Source: Thalassocella blandensis
GTDB lineage: Bacteria > Pseudomonadota > Gammaproteobacteria > Pseudomonadales > Cellvibrionaceae
DNA length: 64,000 nt
Assembly: GCA_902141825.1 (NCBI GenBank)
Contig: CABFPG010000002.1
Coordinates: forward strand, 620,001 to 684,000
Direction of reading: 5' to 3'
In this document: in pieces, positions 27,629 to 38,133 of the stretch
Layout: every line of letters begins with the position of its first letter
Numbering within the stretch: position 1 is the stretch's first letter
Program-made: the position numbers and the translations under genes
The notes under the pieces: model-generated
Database searches by the model: none
What the model saw: the letters and a program-made list of their open reading frames with translations, nothing else
Told to the model about the DNA's origin: nothing

Positions 27629-29068
27629 TTAATCATCAACACTTTCTGTTTTTCCAAGTTGCTGCAAACCCTGAGACTCCAAATATTTATCCTCGTAACT
27701 ATCACTCAGCACTCGAGTGGTTTTAGCGCCCAAATCTTTCAGGTTTTCCATTTTTTTCAACATATTTCCTCTCCCCTGCGCAAACCGGTTAAGCACCTGA
27801 TTGTAGGAGTTATTCGCTTTTCCCAGGCTATTTCCCAGATCTTCCATAGCATTCATCACCAAAACAAACTGATCATACAGTCGTCCGGCACTCAAGGCTA
27901 TTTTCTCCGCATTCTGGTTTTGTTTGTGATGACGCCACAAGGTTTCGATCGTTCGCAAGGCCACCAAGATACTGGTAGGGCTCACAAGCAGCACTCGCTT
28001 TTCCGCAGCTTCACTTAACAGCCCCGGTTGTGCCTGCACGGCCAAATTAAATGCGGACTCAATTGGAATGAATATAAACACAAAATCCAGCACATTAATC
28101 CCTTCCAATTGCTCATAACGCTTATCGGACAAGCCATTAATATGCTTGCGAATAGACTCGATGTGCAGCTTAAGTGCAGAGTGCCTTTCACTCTCCTCTT
28201 CCGAAGAGCAAAAGCGGTCATATTCTTTTAAAGACATTTTCGCATCAACGATTATATCCTTACCGTCCGGCAATCGTATCACCACATCCGGTCGATACAC
28301 TTTTCCTTGCGCATCTTTCAGGCTAACCTGAGTATCATACTCTCGCCCCTTACTGAGCCCACTTTGCTCTAACAGGCGTTCAAGAATCACCTCACCCCAA
28401 TTTCCCTGTATTTTATTATCCCCCTTAAGCGCTTTGGCGAGGCTGTCCGCTTCAGAACTAACACGCTGAGTTTGCTTTTGCAGCTCAACAATTTGTCCTA
28501 CCAATTGGTTACGCTGTGAACTCTCTTGATCATAAACCTGATTTACTCGCTCACCAAAAGCCTTTAACTGCTCCCGAAATGGTTTCAACACCGACTCAAC
28601 ATTGGTCCGACTTTGCTTTTCAAACACTTCATGTTTTGCATCAAACAAGCGGTTAGCCGTAAGCTCAAACTCTTTAAACAAAGCCTCTTTGGTTTGGTTT
28701 AATAGCTTTTCACGTTCCTTTAAAGCCTCTTCACGCTCACTCATGCGAGCCTGCAACTGAATATATTCGTCCTTCACTGCGCTTAAGTCCGACACTTTTT
28801 CCTGCGACTCTTGCAGTCGCTGTTGCAACTGCTGCGACATGGAATGGGACTGTGCCAACTCCAGATCTTTCTTGTTTAGCGTAGCGGCAAACTCTTGCTG
28901 CAAGTGCAAGCCAGTCAACTCAACCTCTCGTTGCGTCTGCTCAGCCGCTCCAGCTTTTACCTTGTTTAGCCTCACGAACAAAACAATAATTACCACCACA
29001 AGGGTCACCAGCAGCGCCACGCTCAACACCAGCGCATCTCGCCCCAAAGTAAAATCTAAATCACCCAT
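27629..29068 (-). CDS. rmuC: DNA recombination protein RmuC
   Basis: A 479-residue protein with an N-terminal membrane helix (about 12-33), a long coiled coil (about 45-200) and the RmuC nuclease-like domain. Recognisable blocks are KGDNKIQGNWGEVILERLLEQSGL, YRPDVVIRLPDGKDIIVDAKMSL (PD-(D/E)XK-like DAK) and FVFIFIPIESAF. In E. coli RmuC limits recombination at short inverted repeats. The gene ends with a stop followed by the DUF2489-like gene. Confidence 0.93.
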   Translation of the reverse strand: MGDLDFTLGRDALVLSVALLVTLVVVIIVLFVRLNKVKAGAAEQTQREVELTGLHLQQEFAATLNKKDLELAQSHSMSQQLQQRLQESQEKVSDLSAVKDEYIQLQARMSEREEALKEREKLLNQTKEALFKEFELTANRLFDAKHEVFEKQSRTNVESVLKPFREQLKAFGERVNQVYDQESSQRNQLVGQIVELQKQTQRVSSEADSLAKALKGDNKIQGNWGEVILERLLEQSGLSKGREYDTQVSLKDAQGKVYRPDVVIRLPDGKDIIVDAKMSLKEYDRFCSSEEESERHSALKLHIESIRKHINGLSDKRYEQLEGINVLDFVFIFIPIESAFNLAVQAQPGLLSEAAEKRVLLVSPTSILVALRTIETLWRHHKQNQNAEKIALSAGRLYDQFVLVMNAMEDLGNSLGKANNSYNQVLNRFAQGRGNMLKKMENLKDLGAKTTRVLSDSYEDKYLESQGLQQLGKTESVDD

Positions 29069-29400
29069 GCTTTACTCCAACCTGCTATTTTTCTCGTTTC
29101 TACACCTCTTAGAGGTGGCTCTAATTTCACGCATTTACTTTCGAGCATCAAAGTTTACGGGCAACCAGCATCCTGGCAACCAAGAACATTAAACATGCGC
29201 ACGCATACCAATCAAAGCTAATCGCAACGCAATCAAATTGAGACTCATGGCGACATTCAGCCCCCAATTACTCACAGTCGAGCTTGCATCCACTTTCGCG
29301 GCAATTCACTCCGTACTGAAAACGCCATCCTAAAAGTACTTTTAAATGCTAATATAAACCAAACTTGCATTTTACTATTAAAGGTGAACTTCCCCAAATT

Positions 29401-30222
29401 ATGAGCGAATCACCCAGAATTTTGGTTTTTGACTCCGGTGCTGGCGGCTTAACCATAGGCAAAGAAATACTCCTGCGATTACCCCCTACCCGTATTATTT
29501 TTGCCAGCGACAAAACCTATTTTCCCTACGGGGACAAACCTGAGTCCGAACTTCTCAGCCGCCTCTGTGAGCAGCTGGAAAAACTTCTCTCTATTCACCA
29601 GCCAGACATACTAATTGTGGCTTGTAATACCGCAAGCACCATTGCACTGGAGGCACTCAGAACCCGGTTTAGCATTCCTATTGTTGGTGTAGTCCCCGCA
29701 ATTAAACCAGCAGCCCGGCTTAGTAAAAGTAAAGTAATTGGCTTACTGGCAACTCCAGCAACCAGCAATCGCCGCTATACGCATAAACTAATCGAAGATT
29801 TTGCACAGGACTGCAGTGTTATTATTCACGGCAGCAGGCATCTGGTATCACTCGCAGAACGCCGTATTCTTGGAGAAGCGATCAATCAAACACTTTTACA
29901 GCAAGAACTCGCCACACTATTCGGAATGCCCAAGGGTGAGCAGATAGACACCGTGGTGCTCGCCTGCACACACTTCCCCATTCTTCGCGACGACTTGGAT
30001 GAGGCCTGCAAACTACAGGCTAGGACCATCCATTGGGTAGACTCCGGACAAGCCATTGCCAAACGTACAGCGGACTTATTGGGCATTACCTATCAGGATA
30101 CTCCCGTATTCGCGCATGACAGGCTTGCAACACCACCAATTTTCACCGACTGCAATGACGAACTGGATCTTACACAATTCTCTAAAGCAGCCTTAGACTA
30201 CCTCGCAAAACCACCGGCCTAA
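29401..30222 (+). CDS. murI: glutamate racemase
   Basis: Makes D-glutamate for peptidoglycan. It has 273 residues. The N-terminal VFDSGAGGLTIGKEI has Asp11/Ser12. The two catalytic cysteines are Cys75 in VACNTAST and Cys189 in LACTHFP, and PYGDKP is also kept. I use the ATG of MSESPRI, with AAGGTGA 13 bases upstream. An upstream TTG in frame is less likely. Single gene, convergent with ppiD. Confidence 0.94.
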   Translation: MSESPRILVFDSGAGGLTIGKEILLRLPPTRIIFASDKTYFPYGDKPESELLSRLCEQLEKLLSIHQPDILIVACNTASTIALEALRTRFSIPIVGVVPAIKPAARLSKSKVIGLLATPATSNRRYTHKLIEDFAQDCSVIIHGSRHLVSLAERRILGEAINQTLLQQELATLFGMPKGEQIDTVVLACTHFPILRDDLDEACKLQARTIHWVDSGQAIAKRTADLLGITYQDTPVFAHDRLATPPIFTDCNDELDLTQFSKAALDYLAKPPA

Positions 30223-30249
30223 AACCTCGGATGTCGACTTCGAATTTAG

Positions 30250-30310
30250 GCCTCTCAAAACAAGCTTCTTAGATCCAGACCTCTCAGAATCAAGCCTCTC
30301 AAAATCAAAA
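30250..30310. repeat. degenerate CCTCTCA-type direct repeats
   Basis: Three irregularly spaced copies of a motif near CCTCTCARAATCAAG follow murI. The last two adjoin. Their role is unknown; they may be slippage products in a non-coding tail. Confidence 0.5.
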
Positions 30311-30352
30311 GCCCCTCCCGAACTCCCCGATTTTTACATGCATAAAAACAAA

Positions 30353-30384
30353 AAAAGCCGCGAGTGATAATACTCGCGGCTTTT
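30353..30384 (-). terminator. terminator between murI and ppiD
   Basis: A perfect 13-bp stem (AAAAGCCGCGAGT / ACTCGCGGCTTTT) with a six-base loop. Read leftwards it is followed by a T-rich tract, so it ends ppiD; read rightwards it can also end murI. Confidence 0.93.
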
Positions 30385-30402
30385 GAATGCAAAGATGAGC
30401 GC

Positions 30403-32292
30403 TTAGTAAATTTCTACTTTAGCGTCAGCCAGAACTTGATCCTCAAATGCAGTCGCTTCAAATCGACCACCCTGGAAACGTAATTGCGAAATCAATGCTT
30501 TCATTTGTTGCTCAGGCATATCCGCTCTGGAACCCGGGATAACTTCCTGCAGCCCAACTACCACTTGATTCCCCTTAACATCCGCAACAGAGTTGTAAAC
30601 GACATCCTGACCACTTTTTGCTGTTGTAAACGCAGAATTCAACACTTGATAATCCGCGGTTGCGTCGGCGCGCTTAACTTTGTCATAACTCTTAAACTCG
30701 TAACCCTGGGCTTGCGCAAAAGCTTCTGCACTATCGCCGGCACTATCGCCGCCTTTTATAGCCTCTATCGTCTCAGCTGCCAGCGCTTCAAGCTTTTCTT
30801 GGGTTTTGTTTTGCTCAACAGCAGTTATGATGGAGTCTTTCACCTCATCCAAAGACTTAGTTCTTTCAGGGAAATGCTCTTTCTTGCGCAAGACAACTGA
30901 ATTGCCCGCAGACACTTCAATGACCTTACTGTTATAGCCTTCTTTCAGAACATCTGACGAGAAAGCTGCTTCACGCACAACAGCGTTGCCTGCAATACCG
31001 GCACCCGAGGTGGCAGAAAATGGCGCTGTGCTTTGTACTTTAAGCCCAATAGCCTCAGCCACTTCCTGCAAGTTTGGAGCAGTGAAAGACAGCTCGCCCA
31101 ATTGATCCGCCAGACCAACAAACTTCTCTTCCGCGGCAGCTTTTTTAAGCGCCAACACAATTGCATCTTTGCGCTCTTCAAACGTAGGGGGCACTTCAGT
31201 TTTCTTAGACACGACTTTAATAAAATGCGTACCAGCATCTGTAACCACAGGCTCAGACACATCGCCTTCGCTCAGGGTGTAGACCGCTTGCTCAAATGCT
31301 TCCGGGAACACTCCAGGAGTCAATACACCCAGATTACCGCCATTCTCTTTGGTACCGCTATCATCAGAGTAGCTAGCCGCCAGCGCAGAAAAATCTTCTC
31401 CACCCGCTAACTTGCTTTGCACCTCAGAAACTACAGCTTCTTTACCCTCTTTATCTTCGATTAGGATGTGCGCAACTTCGTACTCAACGCTCTTTTGGAA
31501 ATTCTGTTTTTCAGCTTCATACTGCGCTTTAATATCTTCTTCATTTACTTCGATATCTTTGGCCAGAGCGTCAACAGACAACTGAATGTAATTAATTGAT
31601 ACTTTTTCAGGCTCAGCGTAACTAGGCTTATGCTCTTCATAGTAAGCTGCAATATCTTCGTCAGTCGCTTCAATCCCCTCAACAACTTTCTCTTTGGGTA
31701 TCTGAACCGTGAAGAAAGAGCGCTTTTGCTGAATCAATGACACTAGAATATCGAGCTCTTTATCGGTATTAAAGGCCGACATTGTTATCGCCTCTGCATG
31801 CTGCCGAGAAAGCATTTCTTCAGCCAGCATATTGCGAAAGCCCGTGCTCGTATAATTCAGGTTGGCCAACAAACGACGATACGCCTGCTTATCGAACTTT
31901 CCATCTATTTTAAATGCGTCGATTGTGCCAATTTGCCCATCAATAATTTCATCGGCAATTTCCACACCCGCATCTCTGGAGCTTTCAACTAAAGCGGCCT
32001 GCTTTACCAAACCATCCAAAACTGGGCCTCTCAGATTTTCATCTTTTAAGAAGTCAGCTGAAGGATCAACCCCGTCCTGGCTAAGTATTTGATTTTTACG
32101 CATTTGTACAGCACGGCTTAATTCCATATTGGAAATATTTTTACCGTCGACTTCTGCTGCATCTGTACCCGCTGCACTCCCGAGGAACGAGCCATCACCC
32201 ACTCCGGTCAAGACTAGAGGTACAACGAAAAACAAAATTACAACAAAGGCCACCAGGCCACCTTTCATATTGTCTCGTACGCTTTGAAGCAT
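30403..32292 (-). CDS. ppiD: periplasmic folding chaperone PpiD
   Basis: An inner-membrane-anchored chaperone that receives proteins leaving the Sec translocon. It has 629 residues (E. coli 623). The N-terminus MLQSVRDNMKG is followed by a transmembrane helix (about 12-33). A SurA-like N-domain and a parvulin domain (about 265-360) follow, with AHILIEDKEGKE, GGNLGVLTPGVFPEAFEQAV and VTDAGTHFIKV. The C-terminal part wraps with the N-domain as in the family. It is downstream of hupB, the usual lon-hupB-ppiD order, but separated by a strong terminator. Confidence 0.95.
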   Translation of the reverse strand: MLQSVRDNMKGGLVAFVVILFFVVPLVLTGVGDGSFLGSAAGTDAAEVDGKNISNMELSRAVQMRKNQILSQDGVDPSADFLKDENLRGPVLDGLVKQAALVESSRDAGVEIADEIIDGQIGTIDAFKIDGKFDKQAYRRLLANLNYTSTGFRNMLAEEMLSRQHAEAITMSAFNTDKELDILVSLIQQKRSFFTVQIPKEKVVEGIEATDEDIAAYYEEHKPSYAEPEKVSINYIQLSVDALAKDIEVNEEDIKAQYEAEKQNFQKSVEYEVAHILIEDKEGKEAVVSEVQSKLAGGEDFSALAASYSDDSGTKENGGNLGVLTPGVFPEAFEQAVYTLSEGDVSEPVVTDAGTHFIKVVSKKTEVPPTFEERKDAIVLALKKAAAEEKFVGLADQLGELSFTAPNLQEVAEAIGLKVQSTAPFSATSGAGIAGNAVVREAAFSSDVLKEGYNSKVIEVSAGNSVVLRKKEHFPERTKSLDEVKDSIITAVEQNKTQEKLEALAAETIEAIKGGDSAGDSAEAFAQAQGYEFKSYDKVKRADATADYQVLNSAFTTAKSGQDVVYNSVADVKGNQVVVGLQEVIPGSRADMPEQQMKALISQLRFQGGRFEATAFEDQVLADAKVEIY

Positions 32293-32323
32293 TATGCCAC
32301 CTTCATAAATTGCGTCTAGTTAC

Positions 32324-32355
32324 AAAAAAAGGCGCAATCTTCATGCGCCTTTTTT
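32324..32355 (-). terminator. intrinsic terminator of hupB
   Basis: AAAAAAAGGCGCA pairs with TGCGCCTTTTTT across a 7-base loop. On the minus strand the stem is followed by a run of T, right before the ppiD start. Confidence 0.92.
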
Positions 32356-32522
32356 GTTTCATAAGTTATTCAATATTGTGTATCCGTTACTTTATATTGT
32401 TGTCTAGTGCCTGGAACATGATATCGGGCGTACTTCTTTCCACCCAATTGCTCTCTCAAAAATTTAATCTATAAACTGAAAAATTGAATAGCACCTGTAA
32501 CAAATACTTTATGATCTAAGTT

Positions 32523-32798
32523 TTAGTTCACTGCATCCTTTAGCGCTTTACCAGCTTTAAAGCTTGGAATTTTGGCTGCAGGAATATCGATAGGAGCACC
32601 AGTTTGTGGATTACGGCCGGTTCTAGCAGCGCGCTCCTTTACCAAGAAGGTACCAAAACCTACCAATGCAACTTGATCGCCATTTTTCAATGCGGATGCA
32701 ATTGAATCTGTAATAGCATCTAAAGCACGACCTGCGGCTGCTTTAGAAATATCTGCAGAACCTGCTATTGCTTCGACCAATTCTGATTTATTCACCAT
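32523..32798 (-). CDS. hupB: DNA-binding protein HU-beta
   Basis: A 91-residue nucleoid protein that binds and bends DNA as a dimer. The HU signature is complete: [33 protein letters not shown] with the conserved minor-groove arm and tip proline, and a C-terminus ending in [12 protein letters not shown]. An AAGGGG ribosome site precedes the ATG. It lies about 1 kb downstream of lon, an unusually long gap. Confidence 0.97.
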   Translation of the reverse strand: MVNKSELVEAIAGSADISKAAAGRALDAITDSIASALKNGDQVALVGFGTFLVKERAARTGRNPQTGAPIDIPAAKIPSFKAGKALKDAVN

Positions 32799-33833
32799 TA
32801 ACCCCTTTTATTATTCGAATGTTACTTCGTATTTTAAGAAACTTGTAAGAATCTCACTAAGAAACTTTTAAAACCTAACCAAACGGAATCGACCCACTCA
32901 CCAGCCAAAATTAAGTTTTGGCAAACAGCGCATGCAATTCGCATTTCCGCAATTATAAATTTTCTCGCTAAGGTTATTCAACTTACACATTCAAGCGAAG
33001 CGTCAAGCGCAAAACCCTTAGACGTCAAATATACCATGCCGCATTAATTTTTTTAAAAAATAACGCTTTTAAAACACGGTATTTGTACTCAATTTTGTAA
33101 TACAAATTGGCCCATTAATGGCCAGCTAAACGCTTACCCTTACTTCTACATACCATTTAGACTTACGATTTCATGATTCCCAAGCATTTAGCATGTTGGA
33201 GATACGCCCAGTCTATGGGTGAATAAATTTTGCGAATTGCCAAATTAAAATTCACTCAAAGATTACGTTTAAGAAATTTCAATCAAATGTTTAAGGCTGC
33301 TTTAACGTTAGCAGATTTGGCAAATTTCCTGCTTTAAGCCTGCGATAACAACTACACATTTACATGTCAGCAAGCATTTAGAAACTCCACGTCAGGCAAT
33401 AACCTCGGTGATTGCGATTGTAGCGTCTCTGTCGCAAAAAATTGCTTTCTGGAGTGCTCGTGCGAAACACTGTACCAGTAGACTCGTTGCTTGGTAATTA
33501 AATGACTTAGGGTCTAACCTGTTCAACATTTAAACTAACCCAAGCTTCAACACTGTTTAACTTTCAACCTTGCCTTTCTATTCAAGAAACAAACAAAACT
33601 AAAAGTCATTCCATTTCAGGATAATTTGACCCTATCTGGATCACCTCAAATAAAATTGTCGTTGAGTCTATCCCTTAGAACACAGGGGCTTGGAGCCCCT
33701 GCCTCAAAGGATTTAGATTTATACCAACTGACCTGACAAGGGTCAAGAATGAAATTAACTATTTGTTATGGTTTCCGTTAAATGCCAAAGAAGTGACTGC
33801 ATTTCACCCAACTTTAGCCATTTATGCGATTAA
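32799..33833. other. lon-hupB intergenic region
   Basis: About 1 kb of A+T-rich sequence without a convincing gene. It should contain the hupB promoter(s). A perfect 8-bp hairpin with a three-base loop (CAGGGGCT tgg AGCCCCTG, 33683-33701) stands about 130 bases beyond the lon stop. It has no T-run, and may be the lon mRNA 3' end. I see no tRNA or known RNA. Confidence 0.5.
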
Positions 33834-36260
33834 TTAATGTGTACTTATTCTCTTTTCATCAGAGCCTGAATCTTGAGTCTTTGCCTCAAGCGCCTCGTAC
33901 TCTTCATCACTAAAGGGCTTTGGCATATATTGCAGTGCGATCTCTAATACCTGATCAATCCATTTAACCGGTTTTATCGTTAAATCGCTTTTAATATTAT
34001 CAGGAATATCGCGCAAATCAGCTTCATTACCTTGCGGAATTACTACCGTTTTTATACCACCGCGATGCGCGGCCAACAGCTTTTCCTTAAGACCGCCTAT
34101 CTTTAAAACTTCTCCACGTAAAGTAATTTCACCAGTCATTGCAACATCAGCGCGCACTGGAATTTCGGTATAAACAGAAACCAGCGCAGTCGCCATCGCA
34201 ATACCTGCACTTGGGCCATCTTTTGGCGTAGCGCCTTCCGGCACGTGTATGTGCAAATCCCGCTTTTCATGAATACTGGGTTCAATTCCTAAAAACTGAG
34301 CACGAGAACGCACAACGGTCATCGCAGCCTGAATAGACTCCTGCATCACGTCACCGAGCGAACCCGTTTTCACCAGGCGACCTTTGCCACGTACAGCAGA
34401 AGATTCTATGGTTAACAACTCGCCACCCACCTGCGTCCACGCCAAACCAGTGACCTGACCAATTTGGTTTTCACTTTCGGCTTTCCCGTAATCTGTTTTG
34501 CGCACACCCAGATAATCCTCCAGCTCTGCGCCCACAATTTCGCGTTTGCTCAATTGCTTGTCTTTCACATTTTTTGTTACAACTTTACGGCAAAGTTTAG
34601 CAACTTCGCGATCCAATCCACGCACACCAGCCTCTTTGGTGTAATAGCGAATCACATCACGTATCGCCTCGTCCGAAATGGAAATCTCTTCTTTTTTCAA
34701 GCCATTATTCTTAACCTGCTTCGGAATAAGATAACGGCTCGCAATGTTGAGTTTTTCATCTTCGGTGTAACCCGGAATTCGAATCACTTCCATACGATCC
34801 AAAAGCGGACCAGGAATATTCATCGAGTTAGAGGTACACACAAACATAACATCAGACAGGTCATAGTCGACCTCTAAGTAATGATCATTAAATGTAGAAT
34901 TCTGCTCGGGGTCCAACACCTCCAACAAGGCAGACGCAGGATCACCACGATGATCCATTCCCATCTTGTCGATCTCGTCCAATAAGAAAAGTGGATTTTT
35001 CACTCCAACTTTCGCCATTTTTTGCACAAGCTTTCCAGGCATGGAACCGATATAGGTACGACGATGCCCTCTGATTTCGGCCTCATCACGGACGCCGCCT
35101 AACGCCATGCGAACAAACTTGCGGTTTGTTGCGCGCGCAATAGACTCACCCAAAGATGTTTTCCCAACACCCGGTGGCCCCACCAAACACAAAATAGGAC
35201 CTTTAACTTTCTTGACGCGTTTTTGAACTGCCAAGTATTCCAGGATTCTTTCTTTTACTTCTTCCAGACCATAATGGTCTTTTTCCAGAATCTCTTCTGC
35301 GCGCTCAAGATCATGCAATACCTTGCTGCGCTTTTTCCAAGGAATGTTAACCATCCAGTCGATATATGCGCGAACGACGGAAGCCTCGGCCGACATCGGT
35401 GACATCATTTTCAATTTATTTAATTCAGCCTTCGCTTTATCTTCTGCTTCCTTGGGCATTCCTGCATCGGCAATTTTCTTTTCGAGATCATCACCTTCAC
35501 TGGCTTCATCACCCAAGTCTCCCAATTCTTTTTGAATAGCTTTCATTTGCTCATTCAAATAATACTCGCGCTGGCTTTTTTCCATCTGTTTTTTCACGCG
35601 ACCGCGAATACGCTTTTCTACCTGGTACAAATCCGCTTCAGCATCCATCAAGCCGATCAAATGCTCAATGCGCTCCAACACACTTGTGATCTCCAGAATC
35701 TCCTGCTTTTGAGGAAGATCCAGCGACATATGCGCAGCGACAGTATCCGCCAGGCGCCCTGGCTCATCAATGCCAGACAAAGACGTCATCACTTCGGAAG
35801 GAACTTTTTTACTAAGGTTTACGTAATGCTCAAAACGCGACAACAATGAACGGGTCAGTACATCAAGCTCTTTGCCCTGCTCTGCCTCATCTTTTATCGT
35901 GTTAATCGACTCGTATTCAGCATGAAAATAACCATCGGACTCAGCTACTTGATTGATCTTGGCGCGACGGCGCCCTTCAACCAAAACCTTAACCGTTCCA
36001 TCTGGCAGTTTTAACAACTGAAGTACAGCAGCAATTGTGCCGTAAGAATATAAATCGTCTTTACCAGGCTCGTCGACGGATGCATGTTTTTGCGCAACTA
36101 ACAGCACCTGCTTGTCATCCGACATTGCTCGCTCAAGGGCCGCGATGGACTTTGCTCGCCCAACAAAAAGCGGGATTACCATATGCGGGTACACCACTAC
36201 ATCACGTAGGGGTAGCAATGGAATCGGAGACTCAGAAGCGGAAGATTCTAACTGGTCCAT
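33834..36260 (-). CDS. lon: ATP-dependent protease Lon
   Basis: A hexameric AAA+ serine protease, 808 residues (E. coli 784). The N-domain starts IPLLPLRDVVVYPHMVIPLFVGR. Walker A is GPPGVGKTS and Walker B FLLDEIDKM. The protease domain has the Ser684-Lys727 dyad (GPSAGIAMATAL; GGLKEKLLAAHRGG), matching E. coli Ser679/Lys722. The last 25 residues are polar and longer than in E. coli. A sigma-32-like promoter lies about 50 bases upstream. It degrades misfolded proteins and short-lived regulators. Confidence 0.97.
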   Translation of the reverse strand: MDQLESSASESPIPLLPLRDVVVYPHMVIPLFVGRAKSIAALERAMSDDKQVLLVAQKHASVDEPGKDDLYSYGTIAAVLQLLKLPDGTVKVLVEGRRRAKINQVAESDGYFHAEYESINTIKDEAEQGKELDVLTRSLLSRFEHYVNLSKKVPSEVMTSLSGIDEPGRLADTVAAHMSLDLPQKQEILEITSVLERIEHLIGLMDAEADLYQVEKRIRGRVKKQMEKSQREYYLNEQMKAIQKELGDLGDEASEGDDLEKKIADAGMPKEAEDKAKAELNKLKMMSPMSAEASVVRAYIDWMVNIPWKKRSKVLHDLERAEEILEKDHYGLEEVKERILEYLAVQKRVKKVKGPILCLVGPPGVGKTSLGESIARATNRKFVRMALGGVRDEAEIRGHRRTYIGSMPGKLVQKMAKVGVKNPLFLLDEIDKMGMDHRGDPASALLEVLDPEQNSTFNDHYLEVDYDLSDVMFVCTSNSMNIPGPLLDRMEVIRIPGYTEDEKLNIASRYLIPKQVKNNGLKKEEISISDEAIRDVIRYYTKEAGVRGLDREVAKLCRKVVTKNVKDKQLSKREIVGAELEDYLGVRKTDYGKAESENQIGQVTGLAWTQVGGELLTIESSAVRGKGRLVKTGSLGDVMQESIQAAMTVVRSRAQFLGIEPSIHEKRDLHIHVPEGATPKDGPSAGIAMATALVSVYTEIPVRADVAMTGEITLRGEVLKIGGLKEKLLAAHRGGIKTVVIPQGNEADLRDIPDNIKSDLTIKPVKWIDQVLEIALQYMPKPFSDEEYEALEAKTQDSGSDEKRISTH

Positions 36261-36306
36261 TAAGTAACCTCTGTTGAGCTAATAAATATGAATGTTGAAA
36301 TATAAG

Positions 36307-36334
36307 ATTGGGGGCAAATTCAATAAAATACAAG
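36307..36334 (-). promoter_or_regulatory. sigma-32-like heat-shock promoter of lon
   Basis: On the minus strand CTTGTAT and CCCCCAAT are separated by 13 bases, close to the E. coli heat-shock consensus CTTGAAA / CCCCATNT. It lies between the clpX terminator and lon, at the expected distance from the lon start. E. coli lon is a known sigma-32 target. Confidence 0.6.
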
Positions 36335-36345
36335 GAAGACATAAT

Positions 36346-36372
36346 AAAAAAGGGGCATGAAGCCCCTTTTTT
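36346..36372 (-). terminator. intrinsic terminator between clpX and lon
   Basis: AAAAAAGGGGC and GCCCCTTTTTTT form a stem with a five-base loop. Read leftwards it ends transcripts from clpX some 245 bases after the stop. Confidence 0.88.
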
Positions 36373-36617
36373 TACACTATTTTTAATCTAACTTTAATCA
36401 AGCTTTGATTCGGATATCGCTCGCGTTTAAGTCATATTCATTTCTATTTTTAATTCAGCGCTACACTAGCTGGTTACTGAATTTTATTTTTGATTTATTC
36501 TGCATAACGAGTTTAAAAAATCACTGCAAAATAAAAACAATTATGAATTTTACTCCACGCTAAACTCGTCTGAATCGGAACGTTTCACCAACTCAAAATC
36601 GCCAGCGGCTCAATCAT

Positions 36618-37904
36618 TTATTCTTCTGGCAAAGCCTTCTGTGTTTCCGCATTTTCGTACACCAAAAGCGGGGCAGACTCACCCTTAATTACAGCTTCAT
36701 CCACCACAACCTTGGCTACGTTCTCTTCTGATGGAAGCTTGTACATTGTGTCTAACAGCACATTTTCCATAATTGAACGCAAGCCACGCGCGCCAGTTTT
36801 TCGGATCATAGCTTTTTCGGCTACCGCTTCAAGCGCATCTTCACGGAAGTCTACTTCAACGCCTTCCATTTCAAATAACTTGGCATATTGCTTGACCAGC
36901 GAATTTTTTGGCTCTTTCAGAATCTGGATCAATGCGGGCTTATCCAATTCATCCAGAGTCGCAATCACCGGCAGGCGACCAACAAACTCAGGGATAAGGC
37001 CATATTTCACAAGATCTTCTGGCTCCAGGTCACGCAATGTTTCACCAACATTTTTAGAGGTGTCTTTACTTTTCACCTCTGCGCCAAAACCAATACCACC
37101 CCTTTCAGAGCGATCACGAATCACTTTATCCAGCCCCGCAAATGCGCCACCACAAATAAACAGGATGTTCGAAGTATCTACCTGCAAAAATTCTTGCTGT
37201 GGATGCTTACGGCCACCTTGAGGAGGAACAGAGGCAATAGTACCTTCAATCAGCTTAAGCAGTGCTTGCTGCACGCCCTCTCCCGACACATCGCGGGTAA
37301 TGGAAGGATTGTCTGACTTACGTGAAATCTTATCGATTTCATCAATGTAAACAATGCCCTGCTGCGCTTTCTCGACGTCGTAGTCACATTTCTGCAGAAG
37401 CTTCTGGATAATATTCTCAACATCTTCACCCACATAACCCGCTTCAGTAAGCGTGGTGGCATCAGCCACGGTAAAGGGCACATTAAGTAAACGCGCCAGG
37501 GTTTCTGCCAGCAAGGTTTTACCACTACCGGTAGGACCGACAAGCAGAATATTACTCTTACCTAATTCAACGTCATCTTTAGACTTCTTGGCTTCGCCTG
37601 CTCGCAGACGCTTGTAATGGTTATATACCGCTACCGCCAAGACTTTTTTGGCCGTTTGCTGACCAATTACATATTCATCCAACGTCGCAGAGATCTCTTT
37701 TGGCGCAGGCAGCTTGTCGCCCTTGCCTTCAGTGGTATTTTCCTGAATTTCCTCACGGATAATATCGTTACAAAGATCGACGCACTCATCACAAATGAAT
37801 ACAGAGGGACCCGCAATTAGCTTGCGTACTTCGTGTTGACTTTTGCCACAAAAAGAACAGTAAAGTAGTTTACCGCTGTCTTCGTTACCTTTCTGGTCGG
37901 ACAT
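36618..37904 (-). CDS. clpX: ATP-dependent Clp protease ATPase subunit ClpX
   Basis: AAA+ unfoldase that feeds substrates to ClpP. It has 428 residues (E. coli 424). The N-terminal zinc-binding domain uses Cys16, Cys19, Cys38 and Cys41 ([19 protein letters not shown]). Walker A is [18 protein letters not shown] and Walker [11 protein letters not shown]. The pore loop region has the GYVGEDVE motif and sensor II is [12 protein letters not shown]. It is downstream of clpP in the same direction (230-base gap), so it may have its own promoter. Confidence 0.97.
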   Translation of the reverse strand: MSDQKGNEDSGKLLYCSFCGKSQHEVRKLIAGPSVFICDECVDLCNDIIREEIQENTTEGKGDKLPAPKEISATLDEYVIGQQTAKKVLAVAVYNHYKRLRAGEAKKSKDDVELGKSNILLVGPTGSGKTLLAETLARLLNVPFTVADATTLTEAGYVGEDVENIIQKLLQKCDYDVEKAQQGIVYIDEIDKISRKSDNPSITRDVSGEGVQQALLKLIEGTIASVPPQGGRKHPQQEFLQVDTSNILFICGGAFAGLDKVIRDRSERGGIGFGAEVKSKDTSKNVGETLRDLEPEDLVKYGLIPEFVGRLPVIATLDELDKPALIQILKEPKNSLVKQYAKLFEMEGVEVDFREDALEAVAEKAMIRKTGARGLRSIMENVLLDTMYKLPSEENVAKVVVDEAVIKGESAPLLVYENAETQKALPEE

Positions 37905-38133
37905 GCACTTTCTCCAACTCTTACCTATTTTTTATACTTTAACTGTTAAACATTGACTGATTTTACACGATGCTTGCTTTGCCACGACTTTTCAAGTCTG
38001 GAGGGCTAAAAAAACACCCTGTTTAACAATATTAGCCACAATATTGGGCTTCTGGTTGATACTTTGATGCCATTTTTACCATTGCGTGAGGTTTGACACT
38101 AATATCAACCAATAATTTCGCCTCTAATTTTCC

